A stretch of DNA of 64,000 bases from Rhodocyclaceae bacterium (lineage in GTDB: Bacteria; Pseudomonadota; Gammaproteobacteria; Burkholderiales; Rhodocyclaceae). Shown one piece after another: positions 7,930 through 16,632 of the stretch. The DNA lies in assembly GCA_020445805.1 (NCBI GenBank), contig JAGRFX010000001.1:34058-98057 (forward strand), written 5' to 3'. The notes beneath the pieces were generated by a model that was not told where the DNA came from, did no database searches, and saw only the letters and a program-made list of their open reading frames with translations. The stretch's first letter is position 1. Each line of letters begins with the position of its first letter. The translations under genes and the position numbers were made by a program.

Positions 7930-9093
7930 ATGCCGCGCATCTTCGTAAGCTATCGTCGCCTCGACAGCGCCGGCCATTCGGGCCGGCTCTGCGATGCGCT
8001 CATTCGAAACTTCGGGCGCGGGTCGCTGTTCCTGGACATCGACAATATGCAGCCTGGGGACGATTTTGTCCGGATCCTCGAAGAGCGCGTGCGGCGAACG
8101 GACGTCTTCCTCGCCATCATCGGCCCACGCTGGGCGAGCGCCTGTGACGAATCGGGGCGCCGTAGGATCGAACTCCCCGACGACTTCGTGCGCATGGAGA
8201 TCGTGTCAGCGCTTCAGTGCGGCATCCCGGTGATTCCCGTACTTGTCGGGGGCGCGACTGTGCCTTCGGCGGATCAGTTGCCGGAGGACCTGAAACGCTT
8301 GCCTCGGCTGCACGCGTGCGAGGTCGGCGATCTTCGTTTCCGGCAAGATGTTCTGCATCTCGTCAGGGCAATTGACCAGCGGCTCGGTGCGACGGCGCGG
8401 GGGTGGCTGACCCTGTTCAGGCTGCGGTATGCCGCGGCAGTCCTGTCCGTCGCGGCGGTGCTCGCATATTGGATGCTGGCGCTGGACGTCCCGCGGGCGA
8501 TTCCCACGCCGGGTGACGAGTCGGGCTCGCCAGGGCGTTCAGGGCTGGAAATTGCCTCTGAAAAGTCCGCACCCGGATCATCGAATTTGCAGCCCGGCAT
8601 AGCGCAGACCGATGGCCCCTTCCTCTCGTTCGGCACGGGAGACCCGCAAGTCGACGTTGCGACCATGCGCCTCAAGCGGGAAGTCGACAGGCTCGCTCAG
8701 ATCAAGGAACTCTTGCGTGACTTCAATTGGACCAGCGGGGCCGTCGGGACCATCGGGGTGGTTTTGGCCGAGGTGCCGGGTGACGCCAGGGCGTACATCG
8801 CTTCGATCATCGGCGACGGTCCCGGAGGCAAAGCTGGCCTTCGTGCCGGCGACGTGGTGGATGCTGTCAATGGCCGCCATGTAGAAGACTGGCACGACAT
8901 CGAACTCGCGGTCATGCAGGCACAGATCGGCTCGACGCTGATGATCTCGGTGCGCCGGGGGAGCCGGGAGCTGGCCTTCCCGGTGGTGGTGGCCGCCATG
9001 GGCGCGGCCGACATTGCGGAGCGGAGCGCCCAGGTCGATGATCGCCTCCGCAGCATCCTGCGGACTGCGGAACGGGCGTCCCGGGCGCGCTGA
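7930..9093 (+). CDS. TIR domain - membrane helix - PDZ domain protein
   Basis: A three-part protein of 387 residues. Residues 1-150 form a TIR domain: IFVSYRR (4-10), the LDIDNMQPGDDF loop, FLAIIGPRW, and VRMEIVSAL followed by GIPVIPVLV. E90 sits where TIR NADases carry their catalytic glutamate. A single hydrophobic helix spans about 166-185. After a low-complexity linker, residues 270-355 look like a PDZ domain (GPGGKAGLRAGDVVDAVNG), as in DegP-type proteases but with no protease domain. The TIR domain should face the cytoplasm and the PDZ domain the periplasm (inferred topology). Longer upstream frames are possible; MPRIFVSY is chosen because the TIR fold starts there. The function is unknown; immune signalling or envelope-stress sensing are possibilities. 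Confidence 0.85.
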   Translation: MPRIFVSYRRLDSAGHSGRLCDALIRNFGRGSLFLDIDNMQPGDDFVRILEERVRRTDVFLAIIGPRWASACDESGRRRIELPDDFVRMEIVSALQCGIPVIPVLVGGATVPSADQLPEDLKRLPRLHACEVGDLRFRQDVLHLVRAIDQRLGATARGWLTLFRLRYAAAVLSVAAVLAYWMLALDVPRAIPTPGDESGSPGRSGLEIASEKSAPGSSNLQPGIAQTDGPFLSFGTGDPQVDVATMRLKREVDRLAQIKELLRDFNWTSGAVGTIGVVLAEVPGDARAYIASIIGDGPGGKAGLRAGDVVDAVNGRHVEDWHDIELAVMQAQIGSTLMISVRRGSRELAFPVVVAAMGAADIAERSAQVDDRLRSILRTAERASRAR

Positions 9094-9211
9094 GACAACG
9101 GCGGCCTGGAATCGACCACCGCATTGGCGGACGGGACACTGTGCTGGCCGCACCTCGACCCATTTCCGCGGGCCTGCGTCCAAGTCGCCGGCGCCGATGT
9201 ACACTGCCGCG

Positions 9212-10456
9212 ATGCGAAAACCTTCCGAGAGCCGAGTGCTCACCACCGACAATGTCCATGCCGATCGTCGCTTTGGCGTCGAGCACGGCGGCGTTCACAA
9301 GCCGATCCATACCTCGGTGCAATACAGCTTCGACCGCACCGAGGACCTGATCGGGGCGTTCCAGGGCACTTTGCAGGGCGCGTATCAGTACGCGCGCCAG
9401 GGCACGCCGACCACCGCGGCGCTCGAAGCGAAGATCACGGCCCTGGAGGCGGGTATCGGCACGGTGTGCTTCGCGACCGGCATGGGGTCGATCGCAGCAA
9501 GCCTGCTGACGCTCCTGCGCGCCGGCGACCACCTGATCGCCAGCCGCTACATCTTCGGCAATTCCAACAGCCTGCTCGGTACGGTCGAGGGCCTGGGGGT
9601 CGCCGTCGACAAGGTCGACGCCTGTTCGGTCGCGGCGGTCGCGGCGGCCATCCGGCCGGAGACGCGGATGGTGTTCGTGGAGACCATCGCCAATCCGCGC
9701 ACCCAGGTCGCGGACCTCGCGGGCATCGGGGCGCTGTGCCGCGAGCGCGGGCTGATCTTCGTGGTCGACAACACGATCACCTCGCCGGCGCTGTTCCGGC
9801 CGGGCACCGTGGGTGCCAGTCTGGTGATCAATTCGCTGACCAAGACCATCGCGGGGCACGGCAATGCGCTCGGCGGCGCGGTCACCGACACGGGGCAGTA
9901 CGACTGGTCGCTCTGCCCGAACATCTTTCCCGCCTACCGCAAGGGAGACCCCAGGGGCTGGGGGCTGACCCAGATCCGCAAGAAGGGCCTGCGCGACATG
10001 GGGGGGACCCTGTCGGCGGACCAGGCCCACCGCATCAGTGTCGGCAGTGAGACCCTGTCGCTGCGGGTGAAGCAGACCAGCGCGACAGCCCTGGGCCTGG
10101 CGCGGTGGCTCGAGCGGCATCCCAAGATCTGCGCCGTGCATTACCCTTTCCTGGAGTCGCACGCCGAGCACGAGCGCGCCACGCAGCTCTTCGCTGCCGG
10201 TTCGTGGCTGTTCGGCTTCGAACTGCACGACCCCTCGTCGATGATCGCGGTGCTCAATCGCCTCACGCTGCCGATCAAGGCCACGGGGCTCGGCGATACG
10301 CGGACCCTGATCATCCCGGTTGCACCGACCATCTTTTGGGAGGCTGGAGCGGAAGCCCGCGCGGCTATGGGTATCGCCGAGGGGCTGGTCCGGGTGTCGG
10401 TCGGCCTCGAAGACGAGGCCGACCTGATCGCCGACTTCGAGCAGGCACTCGCCTAG
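9212..10456 (+). CDS. cystathionine gamma-synthase family PLP enzyme
   Basis: A PLP-dependent transsulfuration-fold enzyme of 414 residues. Motifs seen are YQYARQGTPTTAALE, the cofactor-clamping SNS loop region, VFVETIANPRTQV, VVDNTITSP and the Schiff-base lysine in SLTKTIAGHGNALGG. The family makes or breaks carbon-sulfur bonds at the gamma carbon of homoserine derivatives. This subgroup, starting with a HADRRFG...EHGGVHKPIHTSV segment, is common in Betaproteobacteria as a cystathionine gamma-synthase family protein of unsettled substrate. An alternative ATG lies 15 bases upstream at 9197. It is convergent with the tartrate dehydratase gene, with which it has no evident functional link. Confidence 0.9.
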   Translation: MRKPSESRVLTTDNVHADRRFGVEHGGVHKPIHTSVQYSFDRTEDLIGAFQGTLQGAYQYARQGTPTTAALEAKITALEAGIGTVCFATGMGSIAASLLTLLRAGDHLIASRYIFGNSNSLLGTVEGLGVAVDKVDACSVAAVAAAIRPETRMVFVETIANPRTQVADLAGIGALCRERGLIFVVDNTITSPALFRPGTVGASLVINSLTKTIAGHGNALGGAVTDTGQYDWSLCPNIFPAYRKGDPRGWGLTQIRKKGLRDMGGTLSADQAHRISVGSETLSLRVKQTSATALGLARWLERHPKICAVHYPFLESHAEHERATQLFAAGSWLFGFELHDPSSMIAVLNRLTLPIKATGLGDTRTLIIPVAPTIFWEAGAEARAAMGIAEGLVRVSVGLEDEADLIADFEQALA

Positions 10457-10474
10457 CGGACCTGGCATGCGACG

Positions 10475-10489
10475 CGGCCCCGCGGGCCG
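10475..10489. terminator. small hairpin between convergent genes
   Basis: A 6-base perfect stem (CGGCCC, loop CGC, GGGCCG) in the 33-base gap between two convergent genes. It could act as a bidirectional stop, but there is no T-run and the stem is short. Confidence 0.3.
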
Positions 10490-11656
10490 TCACTCGGTGA
10501 GCGTGCGCATCTCGCGGATCAGGTCGGCCTTGCCCTCGAAGCCGATGCCCGGCAGGTCCGGCAGGGTCACATACCCGCCATCGACCGTGGTGCCATCCGG
10601 GAAGCCGCCGTAGGGCTGGAACAGATCGGGATAGGATTCGTTGCCGCCCAGGCCCAGGCCGGCCGCGATGTTCAGGGACATCTGGTGCCCGCCGTGGGGA
10701 ATGCACCGGCTTGGCGACCAGCCGTGCTGCTTCAGCATCTCCAGGGTGCGCAGGTATTCCACCAGTCCGTAGCTCAGGGCGCAGTCGAACTGCAGCCAGT
10801 CGCGGTCCGGCCGCATGCCGCCATAGCGGATCAGGTTGCGTGCGTCCTGCATCGAGAACAGATCCTCGCCCGTCGCCATCGGCTTGTCATAGTAGTTGCG
10901 CAGCGTGGCCTGGAGTTCGAAGTCGAGCGGGTCGCCCGGTTCTTCGTACCAGAACAGGTCGTATTCGGAGAGCGCCTTGGCGTACTGGATGGCGGTGTCG
11001 AGATCGAAGCGGCCGTTGGCGTCCACCGCCAGCTTCTGGCCATCCTGCAGGACGCTCAGGATCGAGTCGATGCGGCGCAGATCCTCGTCCAGCGAGGCAC
11101 CGCCGATCTTCTTCTTGACCACCGTGTAGCCGCGATCGATGTAGCTGCGCATCTCGTCCTTCAGCTTGTCGTGGTCCTGGCCGGGGTAGTAGTAGCCGCC
11201 GGCGGCGTAGACGAAGATCCGGCGATTGACCGTGCCGTCACCGTAACGATCGGCGAGGAGCTGAAAGAGCGGCTTGCCTTCGATCTTGGCCACTGCGTCC
11301 CATACCGCCATGTCGATGGTGCCGATGGCCACGGAGCGCTCGCCGTGGCCCCCGGGCTTTTCGTTGCTGAACAGGCAGTTCCAGACCTTGTGGGGATCGA
11401 GATTGCGGCCGCTCGCGTCGAGCAGGCTGTCCGGATCGGCTTCCAGGATGCGCGGGATGAAGCGCTCGCGCATCAGGGTGCCCTGACCGTAGCGGCCATT
11501 CGAGTTGAAGCCATAGCCGACCACCGGCTTGCCGTCGCGGATCACGTCGGTCACGACGGCGACGAGGCTGAGCGTCATCTTGCTGAAGTCAATGTAGGCG
11601 TTCCGGATCGGCGAGCTGATGGGTACGGTCTTCTCGCGAATGGCCACGATTTTCAT
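10490..11656 (-). CDS. tarD: D(-)-tartrate dehydratase (enolase superfamily)
   Basis: Predicted to dehydrate D-tartrate to oxaloacetate in the cytoplasm. The 388-residue sequence follows the characterised Bradyrhizobium tartrate dehydratase closely from memory, including ISSPIRNAYIDFSKMT, YGFNSNGRYGQG, NEKPGGHGERSVA and the C-terminal PDLFQPYGGFPDG. The Mg2+ ligands D212, E238 and E264, the general base lysine in KKKIGG (K183) and the catalytic histidine in CIPHGGHQ (H321) are in place, one residue offset from the known enzyme. It diverges from a LysR gene that is probably its regulator. No dedicated tartrate transporter lies beside it; the TRAP system 7 kb to the left is not obviously linked. 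Confidence 0.88.
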   Translation of the reverse strand: MKIVAIREKTVPISSPIRNAYIDFSKMTLSLVAVVTDVIRDGKPVVGYGFNSNGRYGQGTLMRERFIPRILEADPDSLLDASGRNLDPHKVWNCLFSNEKPGGHGERSVAIGTIDMAVWDAVAKIEGKPLFQLLADRYGDGTVNRRIFVYAAGGYYYPGQDHDKLKDEMRSYIDRGYTVVKKKIGGASLDEDLRRIDSILSVLQDGQKLAVDANGRFDLDTAIQYAKALSEYDLFWYEEPGDPLDFELQATLRNYYDKPMATGEDLFSMQDARNLIRYGGMRPDRDWLQFDCALSYGLVEYLRTLEMLKQHGWSPSRCIPHGGHQMSLNIAAGLGLGGNESYPDLFQPYGGFPDGTTVDGGYVTLPDLPGIGFEGKADLIREMRTLTE

Positions 11657-11767
11657 GGGGGTCTCCTGGTGGGCTCCGATGCCGGCAATCCGGCGTCTGT
11701 GGGGCTAGAATAGTTTTAAAGTTCACATGGCTGTTTAAGCGGGATTTGAGTTGATTATTAAGTTGAA
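11657..11767. promoter_or_regulatory. divergent promoter region, tarD / LysR
   Basis: A 111-base gap between diverging starts whose half nearest the LysR gene (about 11708-11767) is A+T-rich. It includes TTTTAAAGTTCAC and TTGATTATTAAGTTGAA, with imperfect T-N11-A symmetry typical of LysR sites. On the minus strand TATTCT near 11705 could serve as the tarD -10 box. Assignment rests on position and composition. Confidence 0.5.
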
Positions 11768-12694
11768 ATGAAAGCTGCAAGCTTCGCCGAACTGGAATTC
11801 TTCGTGCTGCTCAACCGCCTCGGGAGCCTGTCGGCGGCTGCGCGTGCGCTCGACATCACGCCGCCTGCGGCCACCATGCGGCTTGCGTCCATGGAGAAGC
11901 GCATCGGCGCCCGCCTGCTGAATCGCAGCACCCGCAAGATCAGCCTGACGCCGGAAGGCGAGATCTATCTGGCCCATGCCGAGCGCCTGATCGAGGATCT
12001 GCGCGAACTCGATGAGCTCGTCTCGGGAAACCGCCGCGCACCGCGGGGTCTGCTGCGCGTGAATGCGCCGCTGGGCTTCGGTCGAACCGTCATTGCGCCG
12101 CTGGTGTCGCGCTTCACCGCCCGGTATCCGGAGGTCGAGACTCAGCTGGAGGTCACGGACCGGCCGATCGACCTGATCGGCCGCCGCTTCGATCTGGCGA
12201 TCCGTTTCGGCGAGCTGCCCGACAACCGGATCAACGCGCGCCGCATCATGTCGAACCGACGCTTCCTGTGCGCCTCGCCGCTGTACCTCGAACGGCACGG
12301 CACGCCGAATACCCTGGCAGAGCTTGCCCGGCACCGCTGCATCGTCCACCGCCAGAACGACGATGCCTACGGCGTGTGGCGCTTCGTTGTCGATGGACGA
12401 TCGGAGAGCGTCAAGGTCCATGGCGCCCTGTCGAGCAACGATGGCGACATCGTCCAGGGCTGGGCGCTCGATGGCCAGGGGATCGTCATCCGCTCCGAGT
12501 GGGACGTCACGCGCTATCTGGAGAGCGGGCGACTGCGCAGAATCCTCCCCGATTGCACGTTGCCCAGCGCCGACCTCTATGCCTACTACCCGAGCCGGAC
12601 CAACCTGCCGGCGCGGGTTCGGGTGTTCATCGATTTCCTGGTCGAGCAGCTGGCGGCCGGCGAGGCCGGGCCACTGGCCGATAAGTCTCGATGA
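11768..12694 (+). CDS. LysR-family regulator, probable tartrate regulator
   Basis: A LysR regulator of 308 residues. The helix-turn-helix occupies residues 5-63 (LSAAARALDITPPAATMRLASME) and is followed by the effector domain with FDLAIRFGELPDNRINARRI, characteristic of the large DmlR/TtdR-like subgroup. Members of that subgroup commonly control C4-dicarboxylate or tartrate genes, which fits its divergent partner tarD. The start ATG is 111 bases from the tarD start. Regulation of tarD is inferred. Confidence 0.9.
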   Translation: MKAASFAELEFFVLLNRLGSLSAAARALDITPPAATMRLASMEKRIGARLLNRSTRKISLTPEGEIYLAHAERLIEDLRELDELVSGNRRAPRGLLRVNAPLGFGRTVIAPLVSRFTARYPEVETQLEVTDRPIDLIGRRFDLAIRFGELPDNRINARRIMSNRRFLCASPLYLERHGTPNTLAELARHRCIVHRQNDDAYGVWRFVVDGRSESVKVHGALSSNDGDIVQGWALDGQGIVIRSEWDVTRYLESGRLRRILPDCTLPSADLYAYYPSRTNLPARVRVFIDFLVEQLAAGEAGPLADKSR

Positions 12695-12793
12695 CTCGAC
12701 AGTCAGTGCCGACCTCGGGTACTGGGAAATCGGCCATCCAGTGGCCGCTCATGGGCAGCGCAGGTGCTGTTCGACCAGGCTGCCTTTGCGCGA

Positions 12794-14122
12794 TCAGGGC
12801 GCGGACTGAGCCGGCCGGCCGAAGCCCTCGTTCAGCACGCGAACCTCGCGCTGCGGGAACGGAATTTCGAATCCATGTTCCTGCATGGCTTCCAGGATCA
12901 TCAGCATCAGATCGCCGCCGACGCGGTTCTTGCCGTCGTCGATACCGTGCATCCAGAACTCCACGAACATGTTGATGCCCGAGTCGCCGAAGCTGTCGAT
13001 CTCGCAGTCCGGACGTTCCTCCAGGGGAATGTCGTCACCGCTGATCACCTTGGGGTGGGTGGCCACCACCGCCTTGATGATCTCGACCAGCTTGCGCACG
13101 TCCGAGTGATAGGCGACGGAGAAATCGACCCGGTAGCGCTGCTTCTTGTTGTTGTGGGTCCAGTTGGTGAAGGTCTCGGTCATGAACTTCTCGTTCGGGA
13201 CCATGATGTCCTTGCCGTCGAAGGTTTCGAGGGTGGTGGAGCGGAGGGTCAGTTCACGGACGATGCCGGTGCGGCCGTCGGGCAGCTCGATGTAGTCATC
13301 GACGGCAATCGACCGGTCCAGCAGGATGATGATGCCCGAGATGAAATTGGAGGCGATGGCCTGCAGGCCGAAGCCCAGGCCGACCCCGACGGCGCCGCTG
13401 AACACGGCGAGCGCGGTCAGGTTGATGCCCATGACCTGCAAAAGAAGCAGGAAGACGACGACAAAGATGGCGACTTCGAAGAGCTTGGCGGCCACCTCCT
13501 TGGTGCGGAGATCCAGACTCTCCTGGCGGCGGATGATCTCCTGGCCCGTGCGATTGGACATGCGACCCAGCCAGAACAGCAGTGAGCCGAACAGGGTGAC
13601 GCGCCCCACGTCGTAGACCGAAACCTGGATGTTGCCGATGGTGGCCGAGATGCCGTCGAGCGTGTCGATGAGCGGCGCCAGTGCTCCGAGCCAGTGCAGG
13701 AACAGCAGGGGGAGCCCGATCCAGCGAAAGACGAAGGTCACGAAGCGGCTGCGAACGTGATCGCGGATGACCGCCGAGATGGCCACGACCATTGCGATGA
13801 CCATGGCCGCGCGCACCAGCCAGGACTGACCGAGCATCGACTTGCTGAGCTCGACGGCGACGCTGAGCGCGAGGATCGAGATCAGGGGAACCAGGAGCTT
13901 GCCCAGGCTGCTGGTCAGGCTGCGCAAGGGGCTCGCCGGGCGCCGGTCACCGGCCTCGGACAGGGCCGGCGCAAACTGCATGATCCGCCGCGCCACCAGG
14001 ATCGACAGGCCGCAGGTCAGCAGAACGATCGCCAGCTGCACATAGGTTTCCGTCGCCGTGAGGGACGCAAGCCCTCTGGATCCGGCGTCCGACAGCATCT
14101 GCAGGTAGTTTTCGGTGTTCAT
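12794..14122 (-). CDS. mechanosensitive ion channel (MscS family)
   Basis: An inner-membrane channel of 442 residues that would open under membrane tension during hypo-osmotic shock. About five hydrophobic helices cover residues 20-260, the last being the pore-lining helix rich in Ala/Gly (AVFSGAVGVGLGFGLQAIASNFISG). The cytosolic beta domain follows with DRSIAVDDYIELPDGRTGIV and VPNEKFM. A start at MNTENYLQ has a GGAGAG ribosome site 6 bases upstream; a longer frame starting 90 bases earlier is less likely. The C-terminus is convergent with the LysR gene. Confidence 0.93.
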   Translation of the reverse strand: MNTENYLQMLSDAGSRGLASLTATETYVQLAIVLLTCGLSILVARRIMQFAPALSEAGDRRPASPLRSLTSSLGKLLVPLISILALSVAVELSKSMLGQSWLVRAAMVIAMVVAISAVIRDHVRSRFVTFVFRWIGLPLLFLHWLGALAPLIDTLDGISATIGNIQVSVYDVGRVTLFGSLLFWLGRMSNRTGQEIIRRQESLDLRTKEVAAKLFEVAIFVVVFLLLLQVMGINLTALAVFSGAVGVGLGFGLQAIASNFISGIIILLDRSIAVDDYIELPDGRTGIVRELTLRSTTLETFDGKDIMVPNEKFMTETFTNWTHNNKKQRYRVDFSVAYHSDVRKLVEIIKAVVATHPKVISGDDIPLEERPDCEIDSFGDSGINMFVEFWMHGIDDGKNRVGGDLMLMILEAMQEHGFEIPFPQREVRVLNEGFGRPAQSAP

Positions 14123-14554
14123 GCCGAGCTCTCCATGGCCGGATGGGTGAAAAGGGATGGGACCGGTGCGGCAGTGGTGGGACGTGGTGTGCGGATTCGG
14201 GTTCGCCGGCACGGCGCTGGATCCGTCACGGGCGACAGGGCTCCTGCCGCCCCGTGCATGGCGGCGTCGCGCCTCCCACTCTCGGCCCGCGGGCAGAGAC
14301 TCAGGCGTGCTCGTTGTTTGGGCGCGGTCGCCAGCGGAAGGTTCCGTGCCTTCGATTGTGCGGCGCGATCATGTCATTTCGTGCAGGGACTGCCGGTCGA
14401 TCGGGACTGCCGGTCGGTCGGCCATGGCGCCCGCCTCGGGCATGGGGCCCTGGTTCATAGATGCCGACGAAGGGCCGAGGGTTTGGGGCCGGACCGGGAG
14501 GGCACTGGCAGAGGCGCGGGAAGTGCGCATTGTCCCGCGCGCTGACCGCATGAT
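14123..14554. other. intergenic stretch with a weak hairpin
   Basis: 432 bases between two minus-strand genes with no protein I can support. An 8-base inverted repeat (arms 14514-14521 and 14533-14540) lies just downstream of the HxlR gene and could end its transcript, though no T-run follows. The MscS promoter should lie in the lower-numbered part. Nothing else is seen. Confidence 0.35.
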
Positions 14555-15250
14555 TCACGACACCGCCTCGATCTCCCTGGCCGGGCGGATGTCGGCGAAC
14601 ACGCTGTTGGATAACCAGTGCTGCACATTACGGGTGAGCGCGGAGGGTCCGATGAGCGTGAGCCGCTTGTTCAGGATGGCGCTGCGATAGCTGTCGTCGC
14701 CCATCCAGCACGCCACCATGGTGCGCAGGTCGGTCGTGAAGTAAACGTCCACGTCCTGCCCGGGGTCTTCCAGGCAGATGTCGACATTGCATCCCTTCAC
14801 GAGCAGCCACCAGTCGGCCAGCTTCTCCAGGTCGGTGAACTTGAAGCGAATGACGGACTGGTCGCCTGGCAGATTTTCGGCGAGGACGCTCCGCTGCAGG
14901 TAAACCATGAGCAGCTCGACGTCCAGGTCCGTGTCGCGCACATCGCCCCGCGCCCAGCGCATGCCCCAGGTGCCGAAGGACTGGAGCAGGGGCAGGGTCT
15001 CCTTGCCCGACTGGGTCAGGAAGTACTCGAAACCCCGCTGGCCGGAGATCTTCTTGCGCAGGATGATCTCGGCGTCGGCCAGGTCGTTGAGGCGCTTGGT
15101 GAGGATGGTCGGCGAGATGAAGGTCAGCCCGCGCTGCAGCTCGCTGAATCGCGTGGCACCCATGTGCATTTCGCGCAGGATGAGCAGGGTCCACTTTTCG
15201 CCGAGCAGTTCCATGGTCTTGGCGATGGGGCAGAACTGGCCATACTCCAT
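14555..15250 (-). CDS. HxlR-type regulator with a C-terminal extra domain
   Basis: A transcription regulator of 231 residues. The first 110 residues are a winged HxlR domain (CPIAKTMELLGEKWTLLILREM, then FSELQRGLTFISPTILTKRL). Plain HxlR proteins are about 110-150 residues. The extra 100 residues (from about 125) look like the SCP2-like domain found in some HxlR proteins, which may bind a hydrophobic ligand; this second assignment is tentative. It diverges from a small tautomerase gene across 233 bases and may control it. Confidence 0.85.
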   Translation of the reverse strand: MEYGQFCPIAKTMELLGEKWTLLILREMHMGATRFSELQRGLTFISPTILTKRLNDLADAEIILRKKISGQRGFEYFLTQSGKETLPLLQSFGTWGMRWARGDVRDTDLDVELLMVYLQRSVLAENLPGDQSVIRFKFTDLEKLADWWLLVKGCNVDICLEDPGQDVDVYFTTDLRTMVACWMGDDSYRSAILNKRLTLIGPSALTRNVQHWLSNSVFADIRPAREIEAVS

Positions 15251-15483
15251 GTCATACCTCTCTGTCTGCGAGCGTGCCCGACCCTGGCGAAATCTGGGCC
15301 GGATGCGGCGTCGACGCCGTTCTCTGGGATAAAAGCTCTGGAAAGTGTAGCGGGCAACTCCGGAAAGTGTAGTGGGTTGCTACGCCTTGCGCAGTATTCC
15401 GGCCCGCGGCCGGTCCCTAGACTTCAGTCATCAGGTGAGACACACCTGACACCCACAACAGACTGATATCAAGGAGTTCCACC
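15251..15483. promoter_or_regulatory. divergent region, HxlR regulator / tautomerase
   Basis: A 233-base gap between diverging genes. A near-direct repeat, GGAAAGTGTAGCGGG at 15341-15355 and GGAAAGTGTAGTGGG at 15362-15376, is spaced 21 bases apart and could be a pair of regulator half-sites on one face of the helix. An AAGGAG ribosome site sits just before the tautomerase start. Operator function is inferred. Confidence 0.5.
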
Positions 15484-15699
15484 ATGCCGCTCATCACCGT
15501 CCATCTGATCGAGAATGTCTTCACCCCCGCCGAAAAGGCCGAGATGATCACCCGGCTCACCGACACCATGGTCGCCATCGAAGGCGAGGCCATGCGCTCC
15601 GTGACCTGGGTCAAGCTCGAGGAGGTCCCCGAGGGCCAGTGGGGCATCGGCGGCCAGGCGCTGACCGCCGAGATGATCCACAAGATGAAGAACGCCTGA
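15484..15699 (+). CDS. 4-oxalocrotonate tautomerase family protein
   Basis: A small enzyme of 71 residues, the size of 4-oxalocrotonate tautomerase subunits. The catalytic proline follows the initiator methionine directly (MPLITVHLIENVF), so it becomes the N-terminal base after methionine removal. The pattern of a beta strand, helix (AEKAEMITRLTDTMVAIEG) and strand (SVTWVKLEEVPEG) also fits. Tautomerases of this size form hexamers and isomerise enol-keto acids. No aromatic degradation genes lie beside it, so its substrate is open. A strong intrinsic terminator follows, making it a single-gene transcript divergent from the HxlR regulator. Confidence 0.88.
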   Translation: MPLITVHLIENVFTPAEKAEMITRLTDTMVAIEGEAMRSVTWVKLEEVPEGQWGIGGQALTAEMIHKMKNA

Positions 15700-15719
15700 T
15701 CACGGCGACACCCGAAGCG

Positions 15720-15753
15720 GGCCCGCGATGCCATCGTGCATCGCGGGCCTTTT
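15720..15753 (+). terminator. intrinsic terminator after the tautomerase gene
   Basis: A perfect 12-base stem (15720-15731 and 15738-15749) with a 6-base loop followed by TTTT, 20 bases after the stop codon. It is a textbook rho-independent terminator on the plus strand. Confidence 0.85.
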
Positions 15754-15957
15754 CGTGTCCGGATCTGGGCAGCCGTGCGCGGAACCGTCGATCGAGCGCC
15801 GCGCGCTCAGGAAGGCGCGGGGCGCACGGGACTCAGGGGCTGATCGAGGTCAGGTTGCAGTAGTAGACCCAGTAGCCAACCACTGCGCAGGCGGCAGTGA
15901 GCCAGCAGGCCAGCCGGTCGAGGGCGTCCCGGCGCGTGCGGCCTTGAGGGCCCCCCA

Positions 15958-16632
15958 TCATCGCGCCGCCAGGGTGTCGCCGTGGTCCTGGCGGATCGAA
16001 TCCAGCAGGGCCTGGGCCTCATCGCGGCGGCCGGCGTCGGCGTCTTCGCGGCCCGGCCGGGGCGGGGCGGCCAGTGCCTGCTTGAGATGGGCAGCGGCGT
16101 CGCTGAAATTGCCCTGGTCGGCCAGCAGGCTGGCGTAGAAGTAATGGGCGTCGATGCCTTCCGGATTGATTGTCAGCGCGGTGTCCAGATAGTGGCGTGC
16201 CTTGTCCTTGTCGCCGAAGCCGATCGGCCAGCCGGGCACCTTGGCGTAGAGGCTGCCCAGGCTGGTGTAGATGGAGCCGCCCAGCGTCGTCGGTTCGAGT
16301 GCCTCGGCGTCGAGCAGGAGGTCGCGCGCCTTGCGGACCGCCGACAGCGCACCCAGGCCGCCGTTGGCCTTGGCGTAGCTGGACAGCACGATGGCTTGCC
16401 ACACCTTGGGCTGGGGGTCGTTGGGTGCGCTGGACGCCAACTGATCCGCCGTTTCGGCGAGGGCCTTGAAGGCGGCCTCCTGGCCGGATGCCTGGGTGTG
16501 GTAGGTGATGGCGGCCCAGCGGTGGGCGATGTCGGCCACGGCGGGCTCCATGCCGCCATCGCTGGCCATGGCGCTTGCGCAGAGCAGGGCGAACAGGGGG
16601 GCAGCCAGCAGGGTGATCGGGCGTAGGGTCAT
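15958..16632 (-). CDS. secreted TPR-repeat protein
   Basis: A protein of 224 residues with a Sec signal peptide (MTLRPITLLAAPLFALLCASAMA, cleavage near residue 23). Helical repeats resemble TPR units, including KARHYLDTALTINPEGIDAHYFYASLLADQGNFSDAAAHLKQAL. It is probably periplasmic and protein-binding. It is the last gene of a five-gene minus-strand operon and overlaps the SDR gene as ATGA. Its role there is unknown; it could help export or assemble the operon's product. Confidence 0.82.
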   Translation of the reverse strand: MTLRPITLLAAPLFALLCASAMASDGGMEPAVADIAHRWAAITYHTQASGQEAAFKALAETADQLASSAPNDPQPKVWQAIVLSSYAKANGGLGALSAVRKARDLLLDAEALEPTTLGGSIYTSLGSLYAKVPGWPIGFGDKDKARHYLDTALTINPEGIDAHYFYASLLADQGNFSDAAAHLKQALAAPPRPGREDADAGRRDEAQALLDSIRQDHGDTLAAR

